Origin: Marinobacter salarius
GTDB lineage: Bacteria > Pseudomonadota > Gammaproteobacteria > Pseudomonadales > Oleiphilaceae
Assembly (NCBI GenBank): GCA_000831005.1
Contig: CP007152.1
Location: forward strand, 4,464,001-4,528,000
Length of the DNA: 64,000 nucleotides
Direction: 5' to 3'
Shown: positions 17,961-26,049 of the stretch, one piece after another
How the letters are laid out: each line of letters begins with the position of its first letter
Position numbering within the stretch: the stretch's first letter is position 1
Position numbers and translations under genes: made by a program
Notes under the pieces: model-generated
What the model was told of the DNA's origin: nothing
The model's database searches: none
The model's input: the letters and a program-made list of their open reading frames with translations, nothing else

Positions 17961-17996
17961 GTTTGTTTCGTTTCTTTCGTTTCTTTTGTTTCTTTG
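17961..17996 (+). repeat. Four tandem 9-bp repeats (GTTTCTTTN) before the KfrA-like gene
   Basis: The copies are GTTTGTTTC, GTTTCTTTC, GTTTCTTTT and GTTTCTTTG, head to tail. They sit 40-76 bases upstream of the start of a predicted DNA-binding protein, the usual place for autoregulatory iterons. Confidence 0.7.
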
Positions 17997-18036
17997 CTAT
18001 TCTCTGGGCAGTGAGATAACCCATGAAGGATGAGCC

Positions 18037-18720
18037 ATGCGACCTCCCGAGACATCCAACGAAGCCATCATCGAGGCCGGTAAAAAATTACAAGAAGCAG
18101 GTCGCCGTATCACTGGCTTTGGGCTCCGAAAAATGACAGGGAGTGGATCACCAGACCGGCTTCTTCTGGTGTGGAAGGAGTATTGCGAAGCTGAACGCAA
18201 CCAAGGGCGGCCAAGCTCCAGAGTTCAGGCGCTACCCAAAGATATTGAACAGTCCCTGAAAGACTTGTCTTCACCGTTGATGGACTACGTGCGCCAGTTA
18301 GCGCTTGATTTGTACGACAAGACTGAAAGGCATGTCCAGCAGCAAACAGCTTCGGATATCGAGGCCAGCCAAAAGGAGCAGGAAAAAGCGAGAGCCGAGT
18401 TGCTTGATGCCCAGTCTATGCTGCAGGAGCTTGAAGAAGACCTTGGCTATGTTCGTGCCGAACGTATTAAATTATCTTCCGAGCTAAAAACCACACGTAA
18501 GGATATGGATATTCTCCGGCGTCAGGTTTCAGAACTCGAGCGGTCGTTGGCTGTCGCTCAGGAAAAGTACCATCATGAGCAGACCTTGAAGGACGCTGCA
18601 CTTCAGGCACTGGAAGAAGAAAAAAATGAGAACGAAGCTCTTACCAAGGAGCTAGGTGTGCTGAGAACTCAATTGGATGGCTCGCCGGACAGCACGCCAA
18701 ACAGATTGACCAGTTATTAG
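18037..18720 (+). CDS. KfrA-like DNA-binding protein with long coiled coil
   Basis: The 227-residue product has a compact N-terminal domain (residues 1-60, EAIIEAGKKLQEAGRRITGF, then PDRLLLVWKEY) resembling the KfrA_N plasmid DNA-binding domain. From about residue 95 onward it is a long charged heptad-rich coiled coil (ELLDAQSMLQELEEDLGYVR, SELKTTRKDMDILRRQ). KfrA proteins bind repeats in their own promoter and form filaments that aid plasmid maintenance. The iteron-like repeats in front fit autoregulation. The next gene is convergent. Confidence 0.7.
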   Translation: MRPPETSNEAIIEAGKKLQEAGRRITGFGLRKMTGSGSPDRLLLVWKEYCEAERNQGRPSSRVQALPKDIEQSLKDLSSPLMDYVRQLALDLYDKTERHVQQQTASDIEASQKEQEKARAELLDAQSMLQELEEDLGYVRAERIKLSSELKTTRKDMDILRRQVSELERSLAVAQEKYHHEQTLKDAALQALEEEKNENEALTKELGVLRTQLDGSPDSTPNRLTSY

Positions 18721-18784
18721 AGAGAATAAATGGTGGTGCGACTAAGCGCTAATTCAACTTCCCGTAACGTTGTTTAGAAGTTCC

Positions 18785-20667
18785 TCAATTCGAGGAAAGC
18801 TGCTTGACCCATGTATCAAAATCCTCTGGCACGTAGAGCTCGGATCTGACTCGAGATATGGCTGTGTAGACGCTCGAAACCAACGCCTCTTTTTTAACCA
18901 TGTTGGTCTGACTGAAGAAGTCATCGGCGATGACCACCTTATCGAATTCCATATTTTTGGTGTGTTCCGGCATCCCCAGCCACAAAACATTGGATGTGTT
19001 GCGGATCTGGCGCGAGAGTGACTCGGTTAGATTTTGAAGCCGATACCCTCGGGTGAGCAGATCGACAACCCGGGTTATGTCGGCGAAGTCTGATTCGCGC
19101 TTTATCAGTTCGTCGAAAGTTCCGTACCGGAACAAGCTCGGGAAGCTTGGGCGAGTACCGTGGTTAAACAGTTCAATCACGTCGCCCATAAACCACTGTA
19201 AGGCTTTCTCTGAGCCAGGCATCAATCTAAAAGCCGCTTTATCATGCGCACATCGCTGGAATTGCTCGAACAAAGCCCAGTAAGAGCGAAAAATGATGGC
19301 GCAATTACCGCTTGGTGTTGGAAGGGTCTGATAAGACAGAACCTGGGTGTTTTCCGGCCGGATTCCGACAAATTCCATTTCCGGAGTAATCGGATGTGCC
19401 GCAAGAACCTGATTGAACAAATCCGTTGTGCTCTCCCCCGCCCTAACTGAAACCCCCAGCTCCCGGCCTCGTGAACGTATTGGTCGCTCCGTTCCGCCGG
19501 CGCCGAAGAGGTGCTGATAGCGATCTCCAAAGGTAAAGGTCGCCTGCGGCGGAGGTGTCCTCTCTAAGATGTTGATGATAGGCACAGGCAAATCGTGGGC
19601 CTCATCAACCAGAGCGATTCGGATCGTCGGTGGAAGCACCTTCCCTTGAACATCAGCAAGCTTGATTTGGTGGTAGATTCGCGTTGGAAGTTCGGACTCC
19701 TGGTTGGGCGGATCGACGATGAAGCCCACATCCTCCGTGCAATTTCTACCAGAATTGCTTTTTCAGAAGCGGACCAGTTAAATCTCATCGTAGACGGGAG
19801 GTGTTCAGTCGAAATCTCATTACTGGCACTGTGGCAGAACGAAGTCACCGTTTTCCAGGCAATTTTTGCGATCTCCGTCGCCCGCGCTCGCTGAAGTGGC
19901 TGAATATCCAAAATCTGGGCCATCTGTTCATAGGTACGGTTAAACCTCTGACCCATCCGATAGCGCGAGCCACGCGAAGGCTTGGGCGAGTTCTCCCCGG
20001 GATACACAAGTTCCTTGATCAATTCGCCCAACGTCAGCCCCCGGGCAGCCTGGGTACGATCCATAAGTGCCGCAAGTTGCTGCCGAGTGTGTGCCAGGGC
20101 AACAACAGAGAGTCCTTTTGCGCTGAGAGATGCCGCTAAGGTAGTTATCAGATACGTTTTGCCTACACCGGCAAAACCCTGAACAGCCATGGGTTCTTCG
20201 GGCTCAGCCTCAATTGCCCGAATTAGACGGTCATGCTCTACGGAAAGTGAAACAGATCGCTGCTGACCTAAAATGCCCCTCTTGATGAAAACCTGATTGA
20301 ATTCACTCGAACAGCCAAAGCGCCAGCCGTTTGGCTTTTCCAGGTAACTTTTATTGGCCACATCCGAGACAGACATGAGAAAAAAGCCATCGCTATTGCC
20401 TGGCGCCAGGTCCAAGAAACCCTCAGTGCGCTCTTGAAGGAGGTCCTGAATTTCTGACTTCGTTTCCTCAGACTCAGCAATCAGCCGTAAGCAGTCCGCC
20501 AGAAGCCTTTCACTTGCAGGGCCATTAAAGGGCTTTGAAGTGTTGGCCAATTTAAAGAGAGTGAACAATCCAGCGAGCTCAGTGTTGGTCAAACCGGCAA
20601 TTTTGGTCCTGTCTTTATCGAGTGCGATCAGGGTCTCACGGCTAATGGGAATCGCTAGTTTCGTCAT
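18785..20667 (-). CDS. SF1 (UvrD/RecD-like) DNA helicase, one frameshift
   Basis: The start is uncertain: a GTG at 20736 or an ATG at 20667 (MTKLAIPISRETL), the latter used here. The N-terminal region of about 160 residues is not recognised. Then come Walker A (GFAGVGKTYLI), motif Ia-like residues (VVALAHTRQQLAAL), Walker B (RIALVDEAHDLPVP), motif III-like FTFGDRYQHLF, and motif VI (SSVYTAISRVRSELYV). The first frame breaks near 19740 and the second frame continues (GFIVDPPNQESELPTRIY) to 18785. The total of about 630 residues resembles stand-alone RecD/UvrD-type helicases of mobile elements. It is divergent from the Tus-like gene. Confidence 0.75.
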
Positions 20668-20780
20668 ATCGTCGGGTTCGCAGATACAGGCTGTTTCAAA
20701 AGGTCCAGCATGAAGTTTCAACAAAGATACTGACACGAATTACGCATGGCCAATGAAACACTTCGTCGATTATTAACTTA

Positions 20781-20816
20781 TGGTATAATAATTCATAATA
20801 AAAACGATTATAAGTT
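20781..20816 (+). promoter_or_regulatory. Extended -10 promoter of the Tus-like gene with inverted repeat
   Basis: TGG followed by TATAAT (20784-20789) is an extended -10 element. It lies downstream of the first ATG of the long frame (20746), so translation must start later. Arms AACTTAT (20776-20782) and ATAAGTT (20810-20816) form an inverted repeat around the transcription start, a plausible operator. Confidence 0.6.
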
Positions 20817-20830
20817 CATGTTGTCCGTGC
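20817..20830 (+). other. Ter-like motif CATGTTGTCCGTGC
   Basis: It contains ATGTTGT, part of the Escherichia coli Ter core, directly between the promoter and the start of the Tus-like gene. Twelve of 14 bases match an inverted copy at 22256-22269. It lacks the AAC that follows GTTGT in E. coli Ter, so the assignment is tentative. Confidence 0.3.
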
Positions 20831-20856
20831 CGTACTCAGAAATTGGGGGTCAAAAA

Positions 20857-21756
20857 ATGCCGAATTCTGTTGCTGAGACACTCTCAGTCCCGGGTGAGTT
20901 AATCGATCAACTTTCCCAGGCATATCAGAGGCTCGTGGATCACTGCGATCATCTGAAATCGCTTTCAGACGGCGATCACCGGGCGAATTTTGAAGTTTAT
21001 GTGCCGCCCTTTAGCACCACTGAATACGAGCGATATTCTGCAGATGCCCGCAAGCAGGCCATTGTTGACGCCGTTGGCCTGACCATTGACGACACTCAGA
21101 ACCGGAAGTGTGACGCAGGCATTGTTTGCGCCTCTGGTGAAACAGTGTCAACCGTCGAACAGCTCAATGAGGCCAAGGCACACTTCAAGGAGACGATCCT
21201 GAAGATCCGGAGTCTTGCTTCGGGTAAGGCGGTTGGCTCGCGCGAAACGGTACTTAAGAAAGCGCTCAAGAGTGCGGGAATTCAGGCATTGGACTTGCGT
21301 GAGTGCTACCGGCAAATTCGAGTGATGCCCCCACACCTCGAATCTATTTCATGGACCTGGGCCACCAGTCATGCGCGTATCCAGAAGCTGACTTTCGATG
21401 AGGCTGTCACAATGGCGGAAGGCCTCAGAGATCGTGATGAGGAATTGGCGGACACCGCTTTGGATATCCTGAGGCGCAAATGTGCCCCGGACGAACTCCT
21501 GGTGCGCCGGATTACCCTGCCAAATCAGTTGAGGGCGAATTTCTCATACCTTGAAAATGGGGAGATTCAGCGGAAAAGCTGTCCAATCTCGGGGGTCGTC
21601 ATTGCTCAACAAAAAATGCTCCCTCGGATGGCGTGGCGGGAGAACCCCGTTTTCCGCAAAGAAGTGCCCATTCGACTCCAGCGGGAATCAAAAATAGAGC
21701 CAGAACCTGTTGTCCAGTCGCTGAGCATCCATAGGTACGTTCGTGGACACGCTTAA
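20857..21756 (+). CDS. Probable Tus-family replication-terminus-binding protein
   Basis: The start at ATG 20857, with GGGGGT 7 bases upstream and a promoter at 20784, gives 299 residues, close to the 309 of E. coli Tus. The C-terminal half aligns by eye with Tus: the segment around [20 protein letters not shown] corresponds to [38 protein letters not shown] to [36 protein letters not shown] to DQKQVQHACPTPLIALI, and a final [13 protein letters not shown] to PLRLIIPRLHLYV. Tus bound to Ter blocks the replicative helicase in one direction. On an accessory element it could end or polarise replication. Its stop overlaps the next gene by 14 bases. Confidence 0.55.
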   Translation: [299 protein letters not shown]

Positions 21757-22213
21757 TCATCCGGCTTCCCAGGCGAAAGTGCGGTGTTTTGGCTCGAAAG
21801 CTGGGCTTACGGCCGAAGCGACCGTCTTGCTAAAGGATGGCGCGGAGCCCCTTGCGGCTTTGAATCTTGAGGTCGCGCCTCGTGACGGCGAACGCATCAA
21901 CTGGAAGAGCAAGATTGTCCTCCAACTGGGCGAGGATGATCTGCCGCTTCTATGCTGCGTGTGTCTTGGATACCTGCCCCAAGCAGAGTTCAAACGGCCG
22001 ACCAAGGGTATATCGATCCAGCGGCAACCCGGAAAACTGTTCATTTCTGCAAGTCAGGGGGCGGATAAATGTTTCGCCCTACCCCTCCCGATTCCGCAAA
22101 GCTTTCAACTTGGAGCTCTGGCGCTCAAGCAACTCAAGCAGCAGGCTGGTTTTGAAGACGAGCAACTGATTTTAGCGGCATTGAGAGGAGCTGCAGCACT
22201 GTATCAGCCTTGA
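21743..22213 (+). CDS. Partner protein of the Tus-like gene, function unknown
   Basis: This 156-residue frame starts at GTG 21743 inside the end of the Tus-like gene. It is a soluble alpha/beta protein (SKIVLQLGEDDLPLLCCVCL, LFISASQGADKCFALPLPIP) with a helical C-terminus. No family recognised. The overlap implies translational coupling and a common job with the Tus-like protein. After the stop, 22214-22538 holds no gene, only the second Ter-like motif. Confidence 0.5.
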   Translation: MDTLNHPASQAKVRCFGSKAGLTAEATVLLKDGAEPLAALNLEVAPRDGERINWKSKIVLQLGEDDLPLLCCVCLGYLPQAEFKRPTKGISIQRQPGKLFISASQGADKCFALPLPIPQSFQLGALALKQLKQQAGFEDEQLILAALRGAAALYQP

Positions 22214-22255
22214 ATTCTGAAATGTGCAGTGGTCGCAAAGCGGACATTCGGCGCC

Positions 22256-22269
22256 GCTCCGACAACATG
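22256..22269 (-). other. Second Ter-like motif, inverted (CATGTTGTCGGAGC on the minus strand)
   Basis: It matches the 20817-20830 motif at 12 of 14 positions but points the other way, so the two flank the Tus-like gene pair. Eight-base matches to CATGTTGT occur by chance about twice per 64 kb, so significance rests on the extended match and position. Confidence 0.25.
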
Positions 22270-22538
22270 TAATGAGCAAGCGTTATTGATGCCGCTGCAA
22301 TCCCGACCTAGTCCACATTGTCGATAAAGGCAGCCGCAATTAAAGCGAGCCGTTGTTTGGGGCAGGAACGAAAAATGTCTGTTTTCAGCGGTTCTGCTGT
22401 GGAATCCATGTCAGCGGTGTCAATGATAGATAAGCTCGCTCGTGCCTTCTCACGAAATTATCCACGTGCAAACTTCCAGGACAACTGGGCCTATCATCCC
22501 CACCTTCGTATGCCATGTCGACTCATACGAATGCATAG

Positions 22539-22825
22539 ATGGCTGAAAAGATCAAAGCACCCCTGATCGAGGCAATATTCGAGATTCGATGGGGGCGGAA
22601 GGATCAAAACTCCTTCGAGTACTCTAACAATGAGCAGTCGTTGTTTCCTGGCCAGATTAGCGCCCACGCTTCAAACGAAGGTTTTACCGAAGTTGAGTCA
22701 TTTAACTTTGGGCCAGCGCCGAGCGGGGCTCTGATTCCTCAACGAATTACTCATCGTTTTCGGGTTGGACCGAACACTTGGCCTTGTATCCAGTTGGGGC
22801 TAGGGAAACTCTGTTTAACTCACTT
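22539..22825 (+). pseudogene. Truncated TIGR04255-like protein
   Basis: The start (MAEKIKAPLIEAIFEIRWGR) and the later RFRVGPNTWPCIQLGLGKL stretch resemble the N-terminal 90-100 residues of TIGR04255 proteins, a sporadically distributed family of about 250 residues often found in islands. The homology-like part ends near 22825, and the frame then runs into unrelated sequence up to 22964. The C-terminal two thirds are missing, so the gene is probably dead. Confidence 0.45.
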
Positions 22826-23052
22826 GTGTGCTTCCAATAGCGCCTTCACATGCTTGCCGCAGCCATGTTGTGGTCATAGCTCATCTCATTATGTACCAGT
22901 GCCCAGGCAGAGGCCGGATAAACGTGCCAGTGGTGGCGCCACCAAGCTCGGGACTCGCCGGTAAGGGCATTCCAGCCAAAGCAACACCGCCACCGGCAGC
23001 AGGCGCGCTGGCCATGTGCCAGTGGTCAGATCAGCCGCTATATCAGGGCGGA
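22826..23052. other. Gene-free junction with short repeats
   Basis: This 227-bp stretch separates the truncated TIGR04255-like gene from ectC. It holds two direct copies of GTGCCAGTGGT (about 22924-22935 and 23016-23027) and a GGTGGCGCCACC palindrome next to the first. On the minus strand a 44-codon frame (MASAPAAGGGVALAGMPLPA...) exists, but nothing supports it as a gene. It looks like a recombination scar. Confidence 0.4.
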
Positions 23053-23448
23053 TCAGTTATCGCTGGTGTCCGACAGGTAGGCGCCGTCCTCGTCATGGAC
23101 TTCCTGGCCGGTCACCGGCGGGTTGAAGGCGCAGATCAGGCGCATGTCCTCGGTGCCACCGTACAGGGTGTGCCTGTCGTGGTTGTCCAGGGCGTAGAGG
23201 GTACCGTCGGTAATCTCGTGAACTTCACCCGTGGCGAGGTCCTTGATGCGCCCGTTACCGGCAACGCAGTAAACGGCTTCCAGGTGGTGCTTATACCAGA
23301 AAGTGTGCTCGGAGCCTGCCTTGATGATGGTTTCGTGGAAGGAAAATCCCATTCCGTCCTTCTTGAGCAGCAGGCGGCGGCTGGTCCACTGCTTGTCGCT
23401 GACTTCACGCTCGGTACCAATAATGTCCTGAACTTTAACGATTTTCAT
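23053..23448 (-). CDS. ectC: L-ectoine synthase
   Basis: This 131-residue cupin enzyme cyclises N-gamma-acetyl-2,4-diaminobutyrate to ectoine, the last step of compatible-solute synthesis. The family sequence is nearly uninterrupted: MKIVKVQDIIGTEREVSDKQ, WTSRRLLLKKDGMGFSFHET, EHTFWYKHHLEAVYCVAGNG and ALDNHDRHTLYGGTEDMRLI. The metal-binding and substrate Tyr/His residues of those stretches are present. Length is normal. No ectA or ectB lies beside it, so it is an orphan that would need precursor from an operon elsewhere or from the environment. Confidence 0.95.
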   Translation of the reverse strand: MKIVKVQDIIGTEREVSDKQWTSRRLLLKKDGMGFSFHETIIKAGSEHTFWYKHHLEAVYCVAGNGRIKDLATGEVHEITDGTLYALDNHDRHTLYGGTEDMRLICAFNPPVTGQEVHDEDGAYLSDTSDN

Positions 23449-23496
23449 GGGCGTATCTCATGATTGGTTGGCCAGAATCGGGTTAGACACCGTTAT

Positions 23497-23527
23497 AGTA
23501 TAAACATTAGGCATCTATATATTTCAA
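23497..23527 (-). promoter_or_regulatory. Possible sigma-70 promoter of ectC
   Basis: On the minus strand TTGAAA (23522-23527) and TATACT (23497-23502) are separated by 19 bases, slightly long. It lies about 50 bases before the ectC start. The remainder of the interval 23449-23841 contains no convincing gene. Confidence 0.4.
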
Positions 23528-23841
23528 GCGGCCCTTTCCTCCCGCCACTGGTCATACCCCACCAGGGCGCTTTGGATGGGGCCTCCAGCTTCTGCAGCTC
23601 CCCTTTGGTGAAGGTTGTGGTCGTGAGGGCAACTCAGGGCTGCTTACTGGTGGGCAACACTGACCTGACCATCGAAATTGCACCGAATGAACTTCACATG
23701 AGGTATGTGGCGCCTTACATGCAAAACTGATTCATCCGTTATAGGGTCAGCCTACGGGCTGGCCTTGTTTACTTTTGAAGGCGAAACCACCTCAGCCGGA
23801 GTGTGCCCGACGCTACTCCACGCTGCCATGTATCAAGTCCG

Positions 23842-24962
23842 TCAGGCCATGGCGCTGAGTGTTCGCCGGAAGCGGGTCAGGGCCAAACCAAAAAGGGTAC
23901 CCCCGATAACGGCGATGGCCAGGAATTGCGGCCACACGGTGGCGAGGCCCGCGCCACGATAGAGGATGGCCTGGGCCAGCATTACAAAGTGGGTGTTGGG
24001 CGCGGCGAGCATGATGTACTGGACGGCCTCCGGCATGCTCTCGCGCGGCGTTGAGCCCCGGAGAGCATTTGCAGCGGCAGCAGCACCAGCATGAGCAGCA
24101 GGGCGAACTGCGGCATGGAGCGGGCGACGGTGCCGAGGAAGATGCCCATCGAGGTGGTCGCGAACAGATGCAGCGCCGTCCCGACCAGGAACAACGCGAG
24201 CGAGCCTTCGATCGGCACGGACAGCCAGCCCTGCACGACGGCGGTGAGCGCGAAGGCGGTGGCGGCAAGGACGACGAACCCCATTGCCCATACCTTGCTG
24301 CTCATGATCTCGAAAGGCGTGACGGGCATGACCAGCAGATGCTCGATCGTGCCGTGCTCGCGCTCACGGATCAGCGCCGCGCCGGTGAGGACGATGGAGA
24401 GCATGGTCACGTTGTTGATGACCTGCATGATCGCGCCGAACCACGACTTGTTGAGCTGGGGATTGAAGCGCGCCCGGAGCGCCAGATCGACCGGCAGCTC
24501 CGGAATCTCGCGATAACGCTGCGCAAAGGCCCGCACCTCGTCGCTCACGATAGTCTGGATATAGCCGGTGCCAGTAAATGCCTGGCTCATGCGCGTGGCA
24601 TCGACGTTGAGCTGGACCGTGGGCCGCCGCCCCGCCAGCAGGTCACGCTGGAAGTTCGGCGGGATGTCAAGGGCAAAGGTGTCTAGGCCGGCATCCATGC
24701 GGGCGTCCATCTCGGCCTGGTCGATCACCTCGGGGAGAACAAAGTACGGCGGGTAAAAGGCGCTGACGATGCGCCATGACAATGGCGAGCGATCCTCGTT
24801 CACCACCGCGATCGGCGCCTTGTTGAGGGTCTCCGGCATGGCCGTGGCCGCCGTGTAGACCGAAACGGTGAAGGCGTAGACAATCAGCACAAGCATGATC
24901 GGGTCGCGGATGAGGCTGCGCAACTCCTTGACACCGAGATGGAAAATATTGGCAAGGCGCAT
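23842..24962 (-). CDS. ABC-2 type transporter permease (YhhJ-like), one frameshift
   Basis: The protein begins MRLANIFHLGVKELRSLIRD, with one N-terminal membrane helix, a large periplasmic loop (APIAVVNEDRSPLSWRIVSA to RARFNPQLNKSW) and five C-terminal helices, with the INREREHGTIEHLLV-type coupling motif (ALIREREHGTIEHLLVMP). After MLSG near 24060 the frame shifts and continues as STPRESMPEAVQYIMLAAPN to the stop at 23842. It belongs to the YhhJ/RbbA-type exporter pair. It starts four bases after the rbbA-like gene. GC content and codon use are clearly higher than in the accessory genes to the left. Confidence 0.75.
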
Positions 24963-24965
24963 GGA

Positions 24966-25707
24966 CTATCGCTCCTGCTTCTTGAGCAGCGCTGCGGACA
25001 GACCGATCAGAACCGGCACGGCCAGCGCCAGTGGGAGAAAGGCGGCATGCAGGTCGGAGAAGTTGAGGGCCTTCGAGAAGGTGCCGCGCGCGATCGTCAG
25101 GAAATGCGTGGTCGGATAGACCTCGCCGATCAGCCGGCCCATCCCTTCCAGGGACGAGACCGGGTCGATCATGCCCGAGAAATTCGCCGCCGGCAGGATG
25201 GTGAGTACCGCCGTGCCGAAGATCGCCGCGATCTGGCTGCGCATGAAGGTGGAGATCAGCAGCCCCACGGCCGTGGCGGCACCAACATAGAGCAGCGCAC
25301 CCACCGCCAACGTCAGGAAGCTACCCTTCAGCGGCACGCCGAACACGGTCACCGCGAGCAGCGTAAGCAGCAGGAAGCTCAGGAAGGACAGGACCACGTA
25401 AGGGAACTGCTTGCCGAGCAGGAACTCGAGCCGCGTGGTGGGTGTGACATAGAAGTTGGTGATCGAGCCGAGCTCCTTCTCGCGTACCACGCTGAGCGCC
25501 GCGAGCATGGCCGGGATCAGCATGAGCAGCAGCGGGATCACCGCCGGCACCATCGCCACCAGGCTCTTGACGTCCGGGTTATAGCGGAACCGGGTCTCGA
25601 TATTGACGAGCCCCGCCAAAGCCTCGCCGTAGCCGGCTTCGCGCGCCTTAGTCGCCAGCCAGTGGGCATGAATCCCCTGCACATAGCCGCGGACGGTCTC
25701 GCCGGCG
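24966..25707 (-). pseudogene. C-terminal permease part of an RbbA-like ABC transporter, cut at a tRNA
   Basis: Residues from about VRGYVQGIHAHWLATKA match the C-terminal membrane half of RbbA/ABC-2 fusion proteins: FRYNPDVKSLVAMVPAVIPL, then the VVREKELGSITNFYVTPTTR coupling region, and helices to LKKQER. In intact proteins two ATPase domains (over 600 residues) precede this. Here the frame runs directly into the antisense of a tRNA-Leu 3' end (25708-25736), which supplies a spurious start. The gene was thus cut at the tRNA boundary. Confidence 0.75.
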
Positions 25708-25736
25708 TGGGGGTTCAAGTCCCTCCCGAGGTACCA
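25708..25736 (+). other. 3' end of a tRNA-Leu (T arm, acceptor strand, CCA); probable attachment-site half
   Basis: T-stem GGGGG (25709-25713), loop TTCAAGT, CCCTC, acceptor strand CCGAGGT, discriminator A and CCA up to 25736. The 5' two thirds of a tRNA are absent to the left, where an rbbA fragment stands instead. The TTCAAGTCCC...ACCA form is typical of leucine tRNAs, though identity rests on the 3' end only. Integrases often use tRNA 3' ends, so this may be the distal copy of an island attachment site. Confidence 0.6.
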
Positions 25737-25745
25737 AATCAAAAA

Positions 25746-25774
25746 CCCCCTCAGAATTTCTGAGGGGGTTTTTT
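25746..25774 (+). terminator. Rho-independent terminator after the tRNA end
   Basis: A perfect 10-bp stem CCCCCTCAGA/TCTGAGGGGG with loop ATT is followed by six T, and preceded by five A. It can work in both directions. Confidence 0.9.
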
Positions 25775-25942
25775 ATGGGTTATAGAAGTGGCTGGAGAGT
25801 GATTCCTGTCACATTGATGTTTATAGCCCCCTTTCTTTTTTGGTTTTAATCCCCAACTCTCGTTTCAGATAAAAGAGCGGGGCGCCCATATTCCCGGAAG
25901 TTGCCTGTAACAGGTGGATTCTCTCGGCACGGCAAACCGTGA

Positions 25943-25993
25943 TAAACTACCCGCTTTTAAATTTACGTCCTTTTCAGGAAATTCGTCCTGAAA
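25943..25993 (+). promoter_or_regulatory. Leader region of tig: possible -10 and a hairpin
   Basis: TGATAAACT at about 25940-25948 could be an extended -10. A hairpin with arms TTTCAGGA (25972-25979) and TCCTGAAA (25986-25993) lies in the presumed 5' leader. The interval 25775-25939 shows no gene. Confidence 0.35.
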
Positions 25994-26049
25994 TCGATTT
26001 TAGCTTTTATTTTCATTCACATACCGAACCTGTAATTTGAGGATCTTCC

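Noticed and set aside
22863..22872. A third CATGTTGT site as another Ter.
   Set aside because: Only the 8-base core matches and the following bases differ; expected by chance.
24939..25763. Long Arg/Gln/Glu-rich frames antisense to the ABC-2 permeases.
   Set aside because: Biased composition typical of the reverse complement of GC-rich genes; the opposite strand has clear membrane proteins.
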